Source: DATBAK01 sp036787815 (GTDB lineage: Bacteria > Actinomycetota > Acidimicrobiia > IMCC26256 > PALSA-610). Taken from it: a DNA stretch of 12,009 nucleotides. Where the stretch lies: NCBI GenBank assembly GCA_036787815.1, contig DAIQOP010000114.1, positions 1 to 12,009 of the forward strand. The letters run 5' to 3'. Within the stretch, counting starts at the first letter, position 1. Each line of letters begins with the position of its first letter. This document shows, piece after piece, positions 1 to 6,599 of this stretch. Under the pieces are notes generated by a model, which did no database searches, had not been told where the DNA came from, and was given only the letters and a program-made list of their open reading frames with translations. Made by a program: the position numbers and the translations under genes.

Positions 1-1365
1 GGCGCGGTGCCGGGCGGGTACAACGTGACCGCGGGCGACATCTGGGGCGAGGGTGTGCGCTGGCCGGTCGTGAAGGTGATCGACCGCGGCGTCGAGCGCC
101 GCGACGTGCTCTACGCGCTCCAGGCGAACAACCGCATCCCCGACTACATCGGCGACCTCCGCGCGCAGATCGGCGCAGCGCAGCTCGGCGTGCAGCGGCT
201 CTCGGAGATCCTCGAGCACCACGGCGCGCCGACGGTCGAGGAAGCCGTCGACTACATGATCGACTACGCGGCCCGCCGTTTCCGCGAAGAGGTGACGGCG
301 TGGCCCGACGGCGTGTACGAAGCCGACGCGTACGTCGACCACGACCCGCTCGGCAATCCCGACGTCCATCTCCACGTGAAGATCACCGTCGACGGGCACT
401 CGCTCACCATCGACTACTCGGGCAGCGACACGCGACCCGAGCTGCAGGCGTGGTCGACCTACGGCAACACGCGCGGGTACACGATCGGCCAGATCGCGTC
501 GATGATGGACCCGGAGATCCCCAAGAACGAAGGGTTCTTCGACCAGATCGGCCTCGTCGTCCCGCAGGGCTGCGTGCTCAACCCGCCGCCGGGCAAGCCG
601 GTGAGCGCGGGCACGCACCACCCCGGCGCCGACGTCGGCGAGGTGATCGCGGTGGCGATGCAGCACGTGCTCCCCGACAAGGCCGTGCCGCAGACCTACA
701 AGACCGGTATCCCCACGATCATCGTCGGTATCGACCCGAAGACCGGGCAGCGCTTCACCGACCATTCGGCCGAGGTGTACGCCGGCTGGTGCAACGCCGC
801 GAAGGGCATGGATGCCTGGGGCGCGCTCAACGCGTCGTTCGGCAACCTCTGGAAGGCCACCGCGGAGATCAACGAGAGCCTGTTCCCCCACATCCAATGG
901 AGCCGCGACTACCGCACCGACTCCGGGGGTGCCGGTCAGTGGCGCGGCATCTGCGGCAGCCACTACGAGAAGGAAGTGCGCGTCGACGCGACCGTCTACA
1001 CGTACGTGGTCGGCATGAAGTACCCGATGCCCGGCATCTGCGGCGGCAAGAACGGCGCCCCGAACGAGATGGTGATCCGTTACGGGTCCGACGATCCGTA
1101 TCCGGTCGTGCACACGGCGAACTACGTGCCGATCGCGGCCGGTCAGCGGATCATGTACGACTACGGCGGCGGCGGCGGTTGGGGCAACCCGCTCGATCGC
1201 GACGCGCAGGCCGTGCTCGACGACGTGCTCGACGAGTACGTGAGCGTCGAAGGCGCGCGCCGCGACTACGGTGTCGTGCTCACCGGCTCGCTCGATGACC
1301 TCACCCTCGCCATCGACACCGAAGCCACCGACGCCCTCCGCGCGCAACTACGAGCCAAACAGTGA
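1..1365 (+). CDS. Hydantoinase B/oxoprolinase family protein (HyuB-like), 5' end outside the window
   Basis: This is probably one subunit of an ATP-dependent enzyme of the hydantoinase/5-oxoprolinase/acetone carboxylase group. It pairs with the HyuA-like protein encoded next, and the substrate is not readable from sequence. The frame is open from base 1, and the visible 454 codons start inside a HyuB domain, so roughly 100-150 N-terminal residues probably lie to the left (family length about 520-600). The GTG at position 7 is therefore not a credible start. Family landmarks, numbered from base 1, are the segment NNRIPDYIGDLRAQIGAAQLG near residues 43-63, DSGGAGQWRG at 307-316, and the glycine-rich YDYGGGGGWGNPLDRD near 386-401. 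The segment THHPGADVGEV (about 205-215) looks less typical to me. The TGA at 1363-1365 is followed by a repeat-filled gap before hyuA. The gene order B then A, with no small third subunit visible, does not identify an acetone carboxylase. Confidence 0.88.
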   Translation, partial: GAVPGGYNVTAGDIWGEGVRWPVVKVIDRGVERRDVLYALQANNRIPDYIGDLRAQIGAAQLGVQRLSEILEHHGAPTVEEAVDYMIDYAARRFREEVTAWPDGVYEADAYVDHDPLGNPDVHLHVKITVDGHSLTIDYSGSDTRPELQAWSTYGNTRGYTIGQIASMMDPEIPKNEGFFDQIGLVVPQGCVLNPPPGKPVSAGTHHPGADVGEVIAVAMQHVLPDKAVPQTYKTGIPTIIVGIDPKTGQRFTDHSAEVYAGWCNAAKGMDAWGALNASFGNLWKATAEINESLFPHIQWSRDYRTDSGGAGQWRGICGSHYEKEVRVDATVYTYVVGMKYPMPGICGGKNGAPNEMVIRYGSDDPYPVVHTANYVPIAAGQRIMYDYGGGGGWGNPLDRDAQAVLDDVLDEYVSVEGARRDYGVVLTGSLDDLTLAIDTEATDALRAQLRAKQ

Positions 1366-1383
1366 ACGACCGGCACGCGCCCG

Positions 1384-1473
1384 CTCCCATCCCGCGTGAC
1401 AGCGAGCGCAGGAGCCCGGACGCGCCGCAGGCGCCCTTCCGCGAACAAGCGAGCGAGCGAGAAGGCACCGTGA
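1384..1473 (+). repeat. Direct repeat, copy 1 (90 nt)
   Basis: This copy matches 1507-1592 almost base for base. Read from CTCCCATCCCGCG to GGCACCGTGA, it differs by one substitution (A at 1399, T in the other copy) and by one extra GAGC unit near 1450-1458. It contains an imperfect hairpin: CGGA/TCCG (1417-1420 with 1438-1441) around GCGCC-gca-GGCGC (1422-1434). It ends in GAGAAGGCACCGTGA, a Shine-Dalgarno-like stretch followed by a GTG. Both strands lack stops through much of it, so spurious ORFs arise here. It may belong to a dispersed REP-like family, but this window shows only these two copies. Confidence 0.9.
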
Positions 1474-1506
1474 ACGCGAGAGCGACGAGCGAAGCGACCA
1501 TGCTCA

Positions 1507-1592
1507 CTCCCATCCCGCGTGTCAGCGAGCGCAGGAGCCCGGACGCGCCGCAGGCGCCCTTCCGCGAACAAGCGAGCGAGAAGGCACCGTGA
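1507..1592 (+). repeat. Direct repeat, copy 2 (86 nt), carrying the hyuA start signal
   Basis: This is the second copy of the element at 1384-1473, offset by 123 nt at its left end and 119 nt at its right end because it has one GAGC unit fewer. The GCGCC-gca-GGCGC hairpin lies at 1545-1557. The last bases of the repeat are the GAGAAGG ribosome binding site and the GTG start codon of the HyuA-like gene, so the element is physically part of that gene's translation initiation region. The spacer between the copies (1474-1506) is also rich in GCGACGAGCGAAGCG-type sequence. Confidence 0.9.
1578..1584 (+). promoter_or_regulatory. Ribosome binding site of the HyuA-like gene, inside repeat copy 2
   Basis: The sequence GAGAAGG lies 4 nt before the GTG at 1589, a short but workable spacing. 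It fixes the start, because the protein then opens directly with the sugar kinase-like GVDVGGTFTD motif. The same SD-GTGA arrangement occurs in repeat copy 1 (1459-1473), where it does not precede a recognisable gene. Confidence 0.6.
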
Positions 1593-3655
1593 GCGGTTTC
1601 CGGGTTGGAGTCGATGTCGGGGGAACCTTCACCGACGTCATCTGCGTGACACCCGAGGGCGAGATCGTCCTCGACAAGACGCCCACCACCCTCGACGACC
1701 AGTCGACGGGAGTGATGAACGGCCTCGCGCAGCTCGCCGAGCGGTTCGGTCTCTCACTCACCGATCTGTGCGGCCGGCTCGACATCCTCGTGCACGGCAC
1801 GACCACCGCCGACAACACGATGATCGAGATGAACGGCGCCGCGACCGGCCTGCTCGTCACCGAAGGTCACCGCGACGAGATCGAGCTGCGCCGCTGCCAC
1901 AAGGAACAGATCTGGGATCCCTCCGCGCCGGGCCCGTTGCCGATCGCACGGCGGCGCGCGCGCATCCCGATCCCCGAGCGCGTCGACTACGAAGGAACCG
2001 TGTTGCGCGCGCTCGACGAAGACGCGGTGCGCAACGGCGTCCGCCGCCTCCGGGCGCTCGGCGTGCGCTCGATCGCGGTCATGTACCTCTTCTCGTTCGT
2101 GAACCCGACGCACGAGCGCCGCACGCGCGAGATCGTCCTCGAGGAGTTCCCCGACGTCGAGCACATCTCGCTGTCGCACGAGGTGATGCCCCGCGGGCCG
2201 GAGTACGAGCGGGTCTCCACCACGCTCGTCAACGCGTACGTCGCGCCGCGCATCTCGAACTACGTGGGGCAGCTCGAGGAGAAGCTCCGCCGCGGCGGCT
2301 ACGGCGGCCCCCTGCTGATCATGCAGTCGACCGGCGGCGTCATGCCGCCCGAGTACGTCGCGCGCCGCGCGGTCTCGCTGCTCGCCTCGGGCCCGACCGG
2401 TGGGGTGATGGGCGCCACCGTCGCGGCCGACCAGGCCGGCATCGACAAGTTCGTCGCCGTCGACATGGGTGGCACGAGCTTCGACCTCTGCCTCGTGCGC
2501 GACGGGCAGCCCGAGATCAAGACCGACTGGAACTGGCGGTACCGCTACTACATCGGCCTCCCGATGGTCGACGTCCAGAGCGTCGGCGCAGGTGGAGGGT
2601 CGATCGCGAGGGTGCGTCAGGGCGCGTTGCTCGTCGGACCCGAATCCGCGGGGTCCGTGCCGGGGCCCGTCTGCTACGGGCGGGGTGGCACGGCACCGAC
2701 GGTCACCGACGCCGACGCGGTGCTCGGGTACCTGCCGGCCGCGAGCTTCGCCGCCGGGCGCATGCACCTCGACATCGATGCCGCGCGTGAGGCGATCCGC
2801 ACCGAGATCGCGGAGCCGCTCGGGATGGACGTCGTCGAGGCCGCGTGGGGCATCGAGCGCATCGTGAACGCGAACATGGCGAACGCGACCCGCAAGGTGC
2901 TCGCCGGCCACGGCGCGGATCCACGCGAGCTCGCGTTGATCGCCTACGGGGGCAACGGCGCGGTGCACGCGTGGGCGATCGCCGCGGAGCTCGGCATCGA
3001 GCGGATCGTGGTGCCCAAGGCTGCGCCCGCGTTCTCGGCGTTGGGAGTGCTCGTCGCCGACTATGTGGTCGACGTCGTACGCGCGTACGTGACCCCGCTC
3101 TCGCAGGTCGACCTCACGCGCCTGCGCGCCCTCATGTCGGAAGTGCTCGACGAGACCCGCAAGGAGCTCGAACCCACGGGTCTCGCCGACGACGGCATCG
3201 AGCGCACGCTGTTCGCGCAGATGTGTTACCCGGGCCAGAACTTCGACATGAGCGTGCCGGTGCCCGAAGGCCCCGATCTCGGCGAGAGCGGCCTGCTCGA
3301 CCTCGCGGAGCGCTTCCACGACCAGCACCTGACCGAGCGCGGCTTCTGCTTCCGCAACCAACAACCGCTGCTGCGCGGCGTACGACTCGTCGCGCGCGGC
3401 CGCACACCGAAGCCCGCCCGCCTCGCCCAGGCGGGAACCAACACCCCGGGCGTGGAGTCGATCACCGGCACCCGGCCCGCGTACTTCGGCACCGAGTTCG
3501 TCGACACGCCGGTGCACTCGGGGCCCGCGCTGGCGCCCGGCGCCGAGATCCGCGGTCCCGCGCTGATCGAGGAACCGTTCACCGTCGTGGTCGTCCCTCC
3601 GGGTACGACCGCGCGCCTCGACGACCTCGGGAACTACGTGCTGCAATCGTCGTGA
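1589..3655 (+). CDS. Hydantoinase A/oxoprolinase family protein (HyuA-like)
   Basis: This is the ATP-binding partner of the upstream HyuB-like protein, from the family of N-methylhydantoinase A, the 5-oxoprolinase N-terminal half and the acetone carboxylase beta subunit. At 688 residues it is full length. Residues 6-16 (VGVDVGGTFTD) form the first phosphate-binding loop of the actin/hexokinase-like fold. VDMGGTSFD at 291-299 is the second such loop, and VGAGGGS at 332-338 is the glycine-rich segment typical of the family. A C-terminal beta-rich domain ends in EEPFTVVVVPPGTTARLDDLG. There is no signal peptide or membrane segment, so it is probably cytoplasmic. The start is GTG with an SD lying in the 86-nt repeat. 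The 223 nt between hyuB and hyuA is unusual, since such pairs often lie close together. The substrate remains open: hydantoin, oxoproline-like lactam or ketone carboxylation are all possible. Confidence 0.9.
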   Translation: MSGFRVGVDVGGTFTDVICVTPEGEIVLDKTPTTLDDQSTGVMNGLAQLAERFGLSLTDLCGRLDILVHGTTTADNTMIEMNGAATGLLVTEGHRDEIELRRCHKEQIWDPSAPGPLPIARRRARIPIPERVDYEGTVLRALDEDAVRNGVRRLRALGVRSIAVMYLFSFVNPTHERRTREIVLEEFPDVEHISLSHEVMPRGPEYERVSTTLVNAYVAPRISNYVGQLEEKLRRGGYGGPLLIMQSTGGVMPPEYVARRAVSLLASGPTGGVMGATVAADQAGIDKFVAVDMGGTSFDLCLVRDGQPEIKTDWNWRYRYYIGLPMVDVQSVGAGGGSIARVRQGALLVGPESAGSVPGPVCYGRGGTAPTVTDADAVLGYLPAASFAAGRMHLDIDAAREAIRTEIAEPLGMDVVEAAWGIERIVNANMANATRKVLAGHGADPRELALIAYGGNGAVHAWAIAAELGIERIVVPKAAPAFSALGVLVADYVVDVVRAYVTPLSQVDLTRLRALMSEVLDETRKELEPTGLADDGIERTLFAQMCYPGQNFDMSVPVPEGPDLGESGLLDLAERFHDQHLTERGFCFRNQQPLLRGVRLVARGRTPKPARLAQAGTNTPGVESITGTRPAYFGTEFVDTPVHSGPALAPGAEIRGPALIEEPFTVVVVPPGTTARLDDLGNYVLQSS

Positions 3656-3688
3656 CCGTCCGTGGCACGCATCCGCGCCGCTCAGTAG

Positions 3689-3703
3689 TGTCGGCTCCCG
3701 ACA
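3689..3703 (+). promoter_or_regulatory. Small perfect hairpin in the leader of the cyclic-nucleotide-binding gene
   Basis: TGTCGG-ctc-CCGACA forms a 6-bp stem with a 3-nt loop, 19 nt before the GTG at 3722. There is no T-tract, so a terminator for hyuA is weakly supported. The neighbouring TAGTGT (3685-3690) resembles an actinobacterial -10 element, but I see no convincing -35. The gap of 66 nt after hyuA leaves both read-through and a separate promoter possible. Confidence 0.3.
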
Positions 3704-3721
3704 ACGATCCGGGGGACGACC

Positions 3722-4219
3722 GTGGGCAACCCGTTCATCAGCCAAGCGCTCGTGCGCGACCGCACCCGCCGGCTCGAAAGCGAAGCGGCCCGGTACCGGC
3801 AGGCCTCCGCCCAGGTCACGACGCACCTGTCGACGGTGCGCCTCTTCGAGGCGTGCGGCAAGAAGGAGCTCCGCGCGATCGCGAAGACGGCGAGGATCGC
3901 GAACGTGCACAGGGGCACGCAGATCGTCACCGAGGGCGAGCCGGGCGACACAATGTACGTGGTCCTCGCCGGCACCGCCCGCGTGTCGCGAGGTGGCCGC
4001 AAGCTCGCAGTGGTCGGCCCGGGCGACGCGTTCGGGGAACTGGCGCTCCTGAGCAAGGGACCGCGAACCGCGAGCGTGGTCGCGCTGTCCGACATGGAGG
4101 TGGCGATCATCGCCCGGCGGCAGCTTGCCGGATTGCTCACCGACGCCCCGACGTTCGCGCGAAAGCTGCTCGAGTCGCTCGCCAACGTCGTGCGCGAGCT
4201 CGACAAGAAGATCGTCTGA
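3722..4219 (+). CDS. Stand-alone cyclic nucleotide-binding domain protein (CRP/cNMP-binding fold)
   Basis: The protein has 165 residues. After about 38 polar N-terminal residues comes one cNMP-binding domain (about 40-150). The hairpin EGEPGDTMYVVLAGTARV (71-88) and the phosphate-binding cassette FGELALLSKGPRTASV (104-119) are clear. E106 and R115 are the two residues that normally hold the ribose and cyclic phosphate, so ligand binding looks intact. No helix-turn-helix, kinase, channel or membrane domain follows; the protein ends in a charged helix. It is therefore more likely a sensor or regulatory subunit acting on a partner protein than a transcription factor (inference). The start is GTG, preceded by a strong GGGGGAC at 3711-3717. 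The next gene begins 46 nt after the stop and may be in the same transcript. Confidence 0.87.
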   Translation: MGNPFISQALVRDRTRRLESEAARYRQASAQVTTHLSTVRLFEACGKKELRAIAKTARIANVHRGTQIVTEGEPGDTMYVVLAGTARVSRGGRKLAVVGPGDAFGELALLSKGPRTASVVALSDMEVAIIARRQLAGLLTDAPTFARKLLESLANVVRELDKKIV

Positions 4220-4221
4220 CC

Positions 4222-4237
4222 CGGGCGCGGGCCCGCG
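4222..4237 (+). other. GC-rich palindrome between the cNMP-binding gene and the dehydrogenase small subunit
   Basis: CGCGGGCCCGCG (4226-4237) is a perfect 12-nt palindrome. An alternative stem is CGGGC-gcgg-GCCCG at 4222-4235. It starts just 3 nt after the stop codon of the cNMP-binding gene and lacks a T-tract. It could attenuate or stabilise the transcript between the two genes, or simply reflect base composition. Confidence 0.3.
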
Positions 4238-4265
4238 AACCGAACCCGCCCGGAGCACGCGCGAG

Positions 4266-4856
4266 ATGAGCGACGCCGGTGGCCGTTCGACGCGCGCCTA
4301 CCTCTCGAACGACGACGCGCGGATTCTCGCCGCGGCCGTCGACCGCCTGATCCCACCGTCGGGACCGCATCCGGGCGCCGCGGCCCTCGGCACCGTCGAC
4401 TACATCGACGGGCTGCTCGGGGCGTTCCTCGTCGACCCGCCCCGGGTCTTCGCGGGCGGACCGTTCTCGGGCCGCCATGGCGGCACCGCGTCCTTCGCCG
4501 AGTTCCTGCCGCTGCGCCCGACCGAGGAGCTCGCCTGGCGCATCCGGATCGAGGGGTCGCAAGGCCGCCCCGAGCGCGAGTTCAACGGGCCGGTCGTCGG
4601 GTGGCAGGAGCAGTACCGAGCGGGCATCGCCGCGCTCGGCGACGACTTCGACGCGGTCGACCCGACCGAGCAGGACCGCCGGCTCGCCGCCGTGCCGGAG
4701 TTCCGCGCGCTGCTCTACGGCCACGCCAACGAAGGCTGCTACGGGGCGCCGGAGTACGGCGGCAACCGCGACGGCCGGGGTTGGGCCGCGATCGGCTTCC
4801 CGGGCGACTCGCAACCGCGCGGATACACCGACGAAGAGGTGTCCGGGCGTGAGTGA
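4266..4856 (+). CDS. Gluconate 2-dehydrogenase subunit 3 family protein (small subunit of a GMC dehydrogenase)
   Basis: This 196-residue protein resembles the small (gamma, subunit 3) partner of membrane-linked gluconate, glucose and fructose dehydrogenases. That subunit helps the flavoprotein fold, be exported or associate with its electron acceptor. The N-terminal segment YLSNDDARILAAAVDRLIPP (12-31) and the C-terminal block with YGGN, GW and IGFPG (about 162-180) are typical of the family. No twin-arginine signal or transmembrane segment is visible, although several characterised family members are Tat-exported, so this complex may be cytoplasmic (inference). The ATG at 4266 is preferred because GGAG lies 10 nt upstream; the frame is open further left but overlaps the cNMP-binding gene. 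Its 3' end overlaps the GMC gene by 8 nt, implying translational coupling. No cytochrome c subunit is in the window. Confidence 0.85.
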   Translation: MSDAGGRSTRAYLSNDDARILAAAVDRLIPPSGPHPGAAALGTVDYIDGLLGAFLVDPPRVFAGGPFSGRHGGTASFAEFLPLRPTEELAWRIRIEGSQGRPEREFNGPVVGWQEQYRAGIAALGDDFDAVDPTEQDRRLAAVPEFRALLYGHANEGCYGAPEYGGNRDGRGWAAIGFPGDSQPRGYTDEEVSGRE

Positions 4857-6546
4857 CACCGATTGCGACGCCGTCATCGTCGGGTCGGGGCCGGCCGGCG
4901 CGACCGCGGCCGACGTGCTCACCGAGGCCGGCTGGTCGGTGATCGTGCTCGAGAAGGGCCCGAACCACCTGCTCGATCTCGAGCCGCCGTTCGCGCTCAA
5001 CGGCCAACTCTCGAACGACGAGATCAAGCACGCCCGCCGCCACTTCCTCGGCCCCGATCCGCTGGTCGAACCGCGCACGTTCCGCCATTCGGTCGACGAA
5101 GGCGATCGCATCCACGTCGGTGGCGTGAACAACATGCCGACGGGCGTGGGCGGCGCGGGCTTCCACGCCGACGCGAAGCTGCCCCGCTTCCGCGAGGTCG
5201 ACTTCTGTGTCGCCTCCGAGCTCGGCCCGATCGAGGGCGGCGACCTCGTCGACTGGCCGTTCGGATACGACGAGCTCGAGCCGTACTACGCGGCCGCCGA
5301 ACGCCTCATCGGCGTCGCGGGCGAGGCCGGTGCCAACCCGTTCGCGTCGTGGCGCGCGGATCCGTACCCGATGCCGCCCGGCGCCGACATGTACGGCGCG
5401 ATCCTCACCGGCACGGCCGCGACCGAGCTCGGCTACCACCCGTACCGCGCGCCGACCGGCGTGAACAGCGTGGAGTACGACGGGCGCCCGGCGTGCAACA
5501 ACTGCGGGTTCTGCGCGAACTACGGATGCCCGATCGACGCGAAGGGTGATCCGGTCGCGCCGCTCCGCCGCGCGCTGCGCACCGGCCGGTGCGAGATCCG
5601 GCCCGAGAGCTACGTGAGCGACATCGTCCTCGACGCGTCGGGGAAGCGCACACGCGGCGTTCGCTACCTCGACGCGACGGGCGACATCGTCGAGCTCAGT
5701 GCCGGGCACGTGATCCTGGCGTGCGGCGCGTTCGAGACCCCGCGTCTGCTCTTGCGCACCGGTGTCGGCAACTCCTCTGATCTCGTGGGCCGGTATCTGA
5801 TGTACCACTTCCAGACGTTCGTCATCGGCTCGTTCGACCATTCCTTGCACGCGCACCGCGGCCGCGCGGTCACCCACCTGCACGACGATCACATGATCCC
5901 CGACGCCGAGAGCCTCGCGTTCGCGAAGGAGCACGGCCTTCCCTACTTTCGCAGCGGCATCACCGAGCACGGCGGTGGCGGCAGCCCGGTCATGGAGGGC
6001 GTCTACCTGCCGCCCGGCGCGGTGCACACGCAAGGCATGCTCGAGTCGACGATGCGCGATCGGCTCTGGGCCTTCACCATCCAGGGTGAGGATCTGCCGC
6101 AGGCGACGAACCGCGTCGACCTCGATCCGCAGGTGCGCGACTGGCACGGCTTCCCGGCCGGGCGGGTCACGTATTCGCCGCATCGCCACGAGCTCGTCGC
6201 GTCGAGCTACTACGCACCGAAGCTCACCGAGATCATGCAGCGCGCGGGTGCCCGCTTCACGTTCACCGCGACCTCGCCGCCCCTGCCGGGATCGCGCGGG
6301 ATGGCGATCCAACCGGCGCCGAACTCCAAGCACGTGATCGGCACGTGTCGCATGGGCACCGATGCCCGTACCAGCGTCGTCGACCCGTGGCAACGCTTCC
6401 ACGATGTCGAGAACCTGCTCTGCACCGACTCCTCGGTGTTCCCGACCTCGACCGGCTACGGACCGACGCTCACGATCGTCGCCCTGGCGCTGCGGGCATC
6501 TCGCGCCCTCGCCGGCCTCGCACCGCTGCGCTCCGTGCGCCCCTGA
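4849..6546 (+). CDS. GMC family FAD-dependent oxidoreductase with a four-cysteine motif (dehydrogenase large subunit)
   Basis: This 565-residue FAD enzyme is expected to oxidise an alcohol, sugar or polyol group. VIVGSGPAGATAA near residues 9-21 is the dinucleotide-binding loop, with E35 of VLEKGP as the likely ribose ligand. HVGGVNNMPTGVGGAGFHADAK (from about 88) is the second FAD region. A cysteine cluster C216-x2-C219-x2-C222-x4-C227-PID recalls the loop that binds a 3Fe-4S cluster in FAD glucose/fructose dehydrogenases. The C-terminal GMC domain has H495 in SKHVIGTCRMG, the usual active-site histidine. The second active-site position (normally Asn or His before PTLT) reads G538 in TGYGPTLTI. 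The start is GTG, with AGAGG about 10 nt upstream, inside the coupled small-subunit gene. The substrate cannot be read from sequence, and no signal peptide is seen. Confidence 0.9.
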   Translation: MSDTDCDAVIVGSGPAGATAADVLTEAGWSVIVLEKGPNHLLDLEPPFALNGQLSNDEIKHARRHFLGPDPLVEPRTFRHSVDEGDRIHVGGVNNMPTGVGGAGFHADAKLPRFREVDFCVASELGPIEGGDLVDWPFGYDELEPYYAAAERLIGVAGEAGANPFASWRADPYPMPPGADMYGAILTGTAATELGYHPYRAPTGVNSVEYDGRPACNNCGFCANYGCPIDAKGDPVAPLRRALRTGRCEIRPESYVSDIVLDASGKRTRGVRYLDATGDIVELSAGHVILACGAFETPRLLLRTGVGNSSDLVGRYLMYHFQTFVIGSFDHSLHAHRGRAVTHLHDDHMIPDAESLAFAKEHGLPYFRSGITEHGGGGSPVMEGVYLPPGAVHTQGMLESTMRDRLWAFTIQGEDLPQATNRVDLDPQVRDWHGFPAGRVTYSPHRHELVASSYYAPKLTEIMQRAGARFTFTATSPPLPGSRGMAIQPAPNSKHVIGTCRMGTDARTSVVDPWQRFHDVENLLCTDSSVFPTSTGYGPTLTIVALALRASRALAGLAPLRSVRP

Positions 6547-6599
6547 GCCGGAAGCGTCGACCGCGCGCCGTTGTCTCAGGGTCGCGCGAAGATGCGGTC

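Noticed and set aside
1..3655. Acetone carboxylase assignment for the hyuB/hyuA pair
   Set aside because: No small gamma subunit gene follows, and the sequence features seen are shared by the whole hydantoinase/oxoprolinase family.
1754..4258. 834-codon open frame on the minus strand antisense to hyuA
   Set aside because: It lies opposite hyuA and the cNMP-binding gene, both with clear motifs. The long open frame follows from GC-rich codon use; its translation is low-complexity (R, H, D, E, A, V) with no motif.
4125..4265. Longer N-terminus for the dehydrogenase small subunit
   Set aside because: It would overlap the cNMP-binding gene by about 95 nt and add serine/arginine-rich sequence without family similarity; ATG 4266 has a GGAG upstream.
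4582..6402. 606-codon minus-strand frame antisense to the GMC gene
   Set aside because: The GMC protein has all expected motifs on the plus strand; the antisense product has no recognisable domain.
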